This document shows positions 61,701 through 64,000 of a DNA stretch of 64,000 nucleotides, in pieces (position 1 is the first letter of the stretch; each line of letters opens with the position of its first letter). The position numbers were made by a program, and so were the translations under genes. The DNA is from Mansonella perstans (taxonomy: Eukaryota; Nematoda; Chromadorea; Rhabditida; Onchocercidae): assembly GCA_037074765.1 (NCBI GenBank), contig JBAMDO010000012.1:124001-188000 (forward strand), read 5' to 3'. The notes under the pieces are model-generated. The model was not told the DNA's origin, searched no databases, and saw only the letters and a list, made by a program, of their open reading frames with translations.

Positions 61701-63545
61701 TGTGGGACCGATGACTAGAATTTTTGTTCAGATATGGCAAAAGGAAGTTCTGAAAACGTGCGCTGCATTTGTTTGTTTGTTAATATCGGCATTCCTCAAT
61801 TTTTTTCTGCTCACTGTGATTCACGATATAGTACCGAGAGAACCGTTGCCAGACCTCGTTTTTATGCTGATACCACAGCAGAGGTGGGCCTGGGTTGTCG
61901 GCGACATATTTTCCACTTTAAAGTTAGTTTTCTATTTAATCTTTCCTGTTAATATTCCGATTGATGAAGAATTTGGTCGCATATCTTAGAAGACGAAAGT
62001 CAAATTCAGTATATTTCGGAATTTCTAAGCAAAGCAAAGAGATTTGTGCCTCATCCATTCCGAAGTTTGAGCAAGACAGTTGTCACAAACTTTTATCACT
62101 TGGCTGCAGTCGTCATTTTCACAGTTTATCCTTCATTCATTTTAACCCATTTCAGTGTTAGTAATTTCAGGATTGTCCTGATTTTTTATTCATCATGTTT
62201 TTCAGTGCTGTACTTGGTTTCACATGTGTTCTGCTGCATAAGAAGCGGTTAATAGTGTTTCGTCGTGTGCTGTTACTTGGAGGTATTATGTATGGTTTGC
62301 GGGCAATAGTTCTTGGTTTGACGTTTCTACCGCCATCCTTTAAAAACCGTGATGAAATATGCTTGCCACAGGTTAATAGAACTGCCATGTATGCTACGGA
62401 AATAACAACAAGGTAACGATTACTCATTACTCCTACTTGATACTGTTGCTATGCAGACTACTAGCCGATATAATTTCAGCTTTAAATATCGTAGTTTTTG
62501 TCTTTAAGGACACATTCTACCAAAGTTCTTTTTCAAGTTAGGGAACTCAGTAACATGTTAGCTCAAATATGTTCTGCATGTGATGGTGTCCTAATGATTC
62601 ATCAGCACCGTGGAAATTGTTCATATTGAACGGCCACAAAAGAATTAGTGCTGTTGTTACGGTATGTGTTGTTGAAATCTAAGAAATACTATGAGTTTTG
62701 TTTTCCTGTTTTGCTGGATTTTAGGTTTGTAACATATGTTGTAACGTTGGGTCTAACTTCGGGTCAAGATAAAATCCTCTGTGGCGATCTCATGTTCAGC
62801 GGTCACACGGTTGTGTTAACGATTATGTATTTCACCTTACTTCAGTATACACCAAGGAGATTGGCCTATTTGCGGTTGGTTATACAGTGGATGTTTTGAA
62901 TTATTATGGGAAGTAGTAAATAATGCTGAGTAGTTATGAAAAAAAAATTACAATGTTGAAAATTTATGAAGGTCTTATAGATATATCGCAGGACCATTAA
63001 CATACATTGGAATAGCAGCACTTGTCATTTCGGGTGGTCATTATACAATGGATGTGCTAATAGCCTACTGGTTAACCAGTCATATTTTTTATGCTTACCA
63101 TCAAGTTTTCGCAATGCCAAGGTTTGCGTTGGATATTTTCTTTTTTGTTTTGTTCTGTTTTGATTTTTTTGTGGGGGGTGAGGAGGGGCTAGTTCAGTAA
63201 TAATTGAATATTGAGGGAAATGCATTTGCCCGGAAAAATGCAGAAGTGATGAACCTTCCTTTTTTGTTCCACTTGCAGTGGCATCACCGCATCATTTCTT
63301 ATACATGTGAGCTCTGAGTTGTTTATTTTTTGTAGTAGGTTCTTATGTTTTTTTGATATTCTCAGATTTTTTTCAGGATGGAAAGGACCAAAGCTCCTCT
63401 TTCCCATTTATGGTGGTTTTGGTTATGTTATTGGTTCGAAAGTGATGTACCTGACGATGTATTACGAAACGAATGGGATTGGCCATTATCGGGCCCAGTC
63501 TGGATACATCACTTTATTCAAAAAATAAGCGATAAATTACAATAG
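58777..63545 (+). CDS. Sphingomyelin synthase family enzyme
   Basis: Six exons (58777-59018, 61689-61922, 62206-62412, 62725-62874, 62981-63121, 63377-63545) give 380 residues. The family transfers phosphocholine (or phosphoethanolamine) from a phospholipid to ceramide in Golgi or plasma membrane. The D3 motif CGDLMFSGHTV has His at about 255, and D4 HYTMDVLIAY has His at about 298 and Asp at about 302. These form the catalytic triad and all are present. About six hydrophobic segments are visible, the first in exon 2 (CAAFVCLLISAFLNFFLL). The C-terminus (PLSHLWWFWLCYWFE ... NEWDWPL) matches the family tail, read in a different frame from the longest open frame there. The N-terminal 80 residues are polar, with no SAM domain visible. 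Intron 1 is unusually long (2.7 kb). Which substrate head group is used cannot be told from this sequence. Confidence 0.92.
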
Positions 63546-64000
63546 TAGACGAACATTGCTGAGCTTCATGTTGAACAGTTTCGAACAAATTTTCTATTTT
63601 CTGTTTATATTTTTTTCTTCTTACAGTTTTTCTGCTGTTAAAACTTTGAAACTATTATTCTCTTCAAAAACATTGGAGTTTTCACTATTTTGCTTACGAC
63701 TTTGAGGCCCCTGAAAATTCATGATTCCCTTTGTTTCCAATAGCTCCTGAATTATTAAAATTTTATTTTTTGTGCTTGAAACTTCATAAAAGCACGACTG
63801 GTAATCCGAATGAGCTCTGATCTTGCCGTTGAATATTTTAGGTAGTCTGAACATAACCGTCAATCATCTAATCATTTTATTATAACTTATAATTTTTGTG
63901 CTGTATCATTTGTAAAAAACATATTGGTCTTAGAGAAAAGTCTTTATTAATAGATGCTGAGTCCGCGATATTTCAGCCTTGGAAAGTTCTGTCACTACTT
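63546..64000. other. Right edge, non-coding as far as seen
   Basis: The region is downstream of the sphingomyelin synthase stop codon and probably includes its 3' UTR. The minus-strand frame 63863-63621 has no recognised homology or splice context. A TTTCAG near 63970-63976 could be an acceptor for a gene starting beyond the window. Confidence 0.4.

Noticed and set aside
63189..63528. Open frames on both strands around the last sphingomyelin synthase exon, including a 73-codon plus-strand frame
   Set aside because: The frame that continues the enzyme in phase is the third one, ending at 63545. It carries the family's Trp-rich C-terminus.

Overview
The window looks like nuclear DNA of a parasitic nematode, most likely a filarial (spirurid) worm. 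The sequence is about two-thirds A+T. Genes are broken into many exons of about 70-210 nt. Introns begin GT(A/G) and end with the nematode-type acceptor TTTTCAG or TTTTAG, and several start codons lie just downstream of an unpaired acceptor, as expected for spliced-leader trans-splicing. The species call is inference. I assembled exons by hand from reading frame, splice sites and recalled family sequences, so exon edges are predictions. Every gene model below closes in frame.

Layout, left to right: (1) the 3' end of a nuclear hormone receptor gene (+, 2-660, with an uncertain last exon further right); (2) a NUDT5-type ADP-sugar pyrophosphatase (-, 4791-7096), divergent from (3) lysyl-tRNA synthetase (+, 8318-12969); (4) the TREX-2 subunit PCID2/Thp1 (-, 15333-18233), divergent from (5) the Cockayne syndrome B / ERCC6 / Rad26 repair helicase (+, 19042-26345); (6) an almost gene-free 5.8 kb with a minisatellite; (7) an OATP/SLCO organic anion transporter (+, 32139-39255); (8) the ESCRT-I subunit MVB12 (-, 42450-45187); (9) a large imperfect inverted repeat (about 45.8-48.7 kb); (10) a gene joining a Lys/Pro/Glu-rich region of 72-residue tandem repeats to calponin-like repeats (+, 49159-54508); (11) a 4.3 kb gap of simple repeats; (12) sphingomyelin synthase (+, 58777-63545).

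The genes are mostly unrelated housekeeping functions: nucleotide-sugar clean-up, translation, mRNA export, transcription-coupled repair, transport, endosomal sorting and lipid synthesis. Two head-to-head pairs (NUDT5/KARS and PCID2/CSB) may share promoter regions. PCID2 and CSB both act near active transcription, but a functional reason for their pairing is only speculation. I found no rRNA, tRNA, CRISPR array or intact transposon.

The least ordinary items are the homogenised 216-bp coding repeat array with its one-repeat-per-exon calponin-like tail, the inverted repeat with arms of about 0.6-0.7 kb, an in-frame extra exon candidate in PCID2, and a decayed-looking protein-like patch at 13.87-14.26 kb. 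I did not find convincing evidence for a wholly new multi-gene system.
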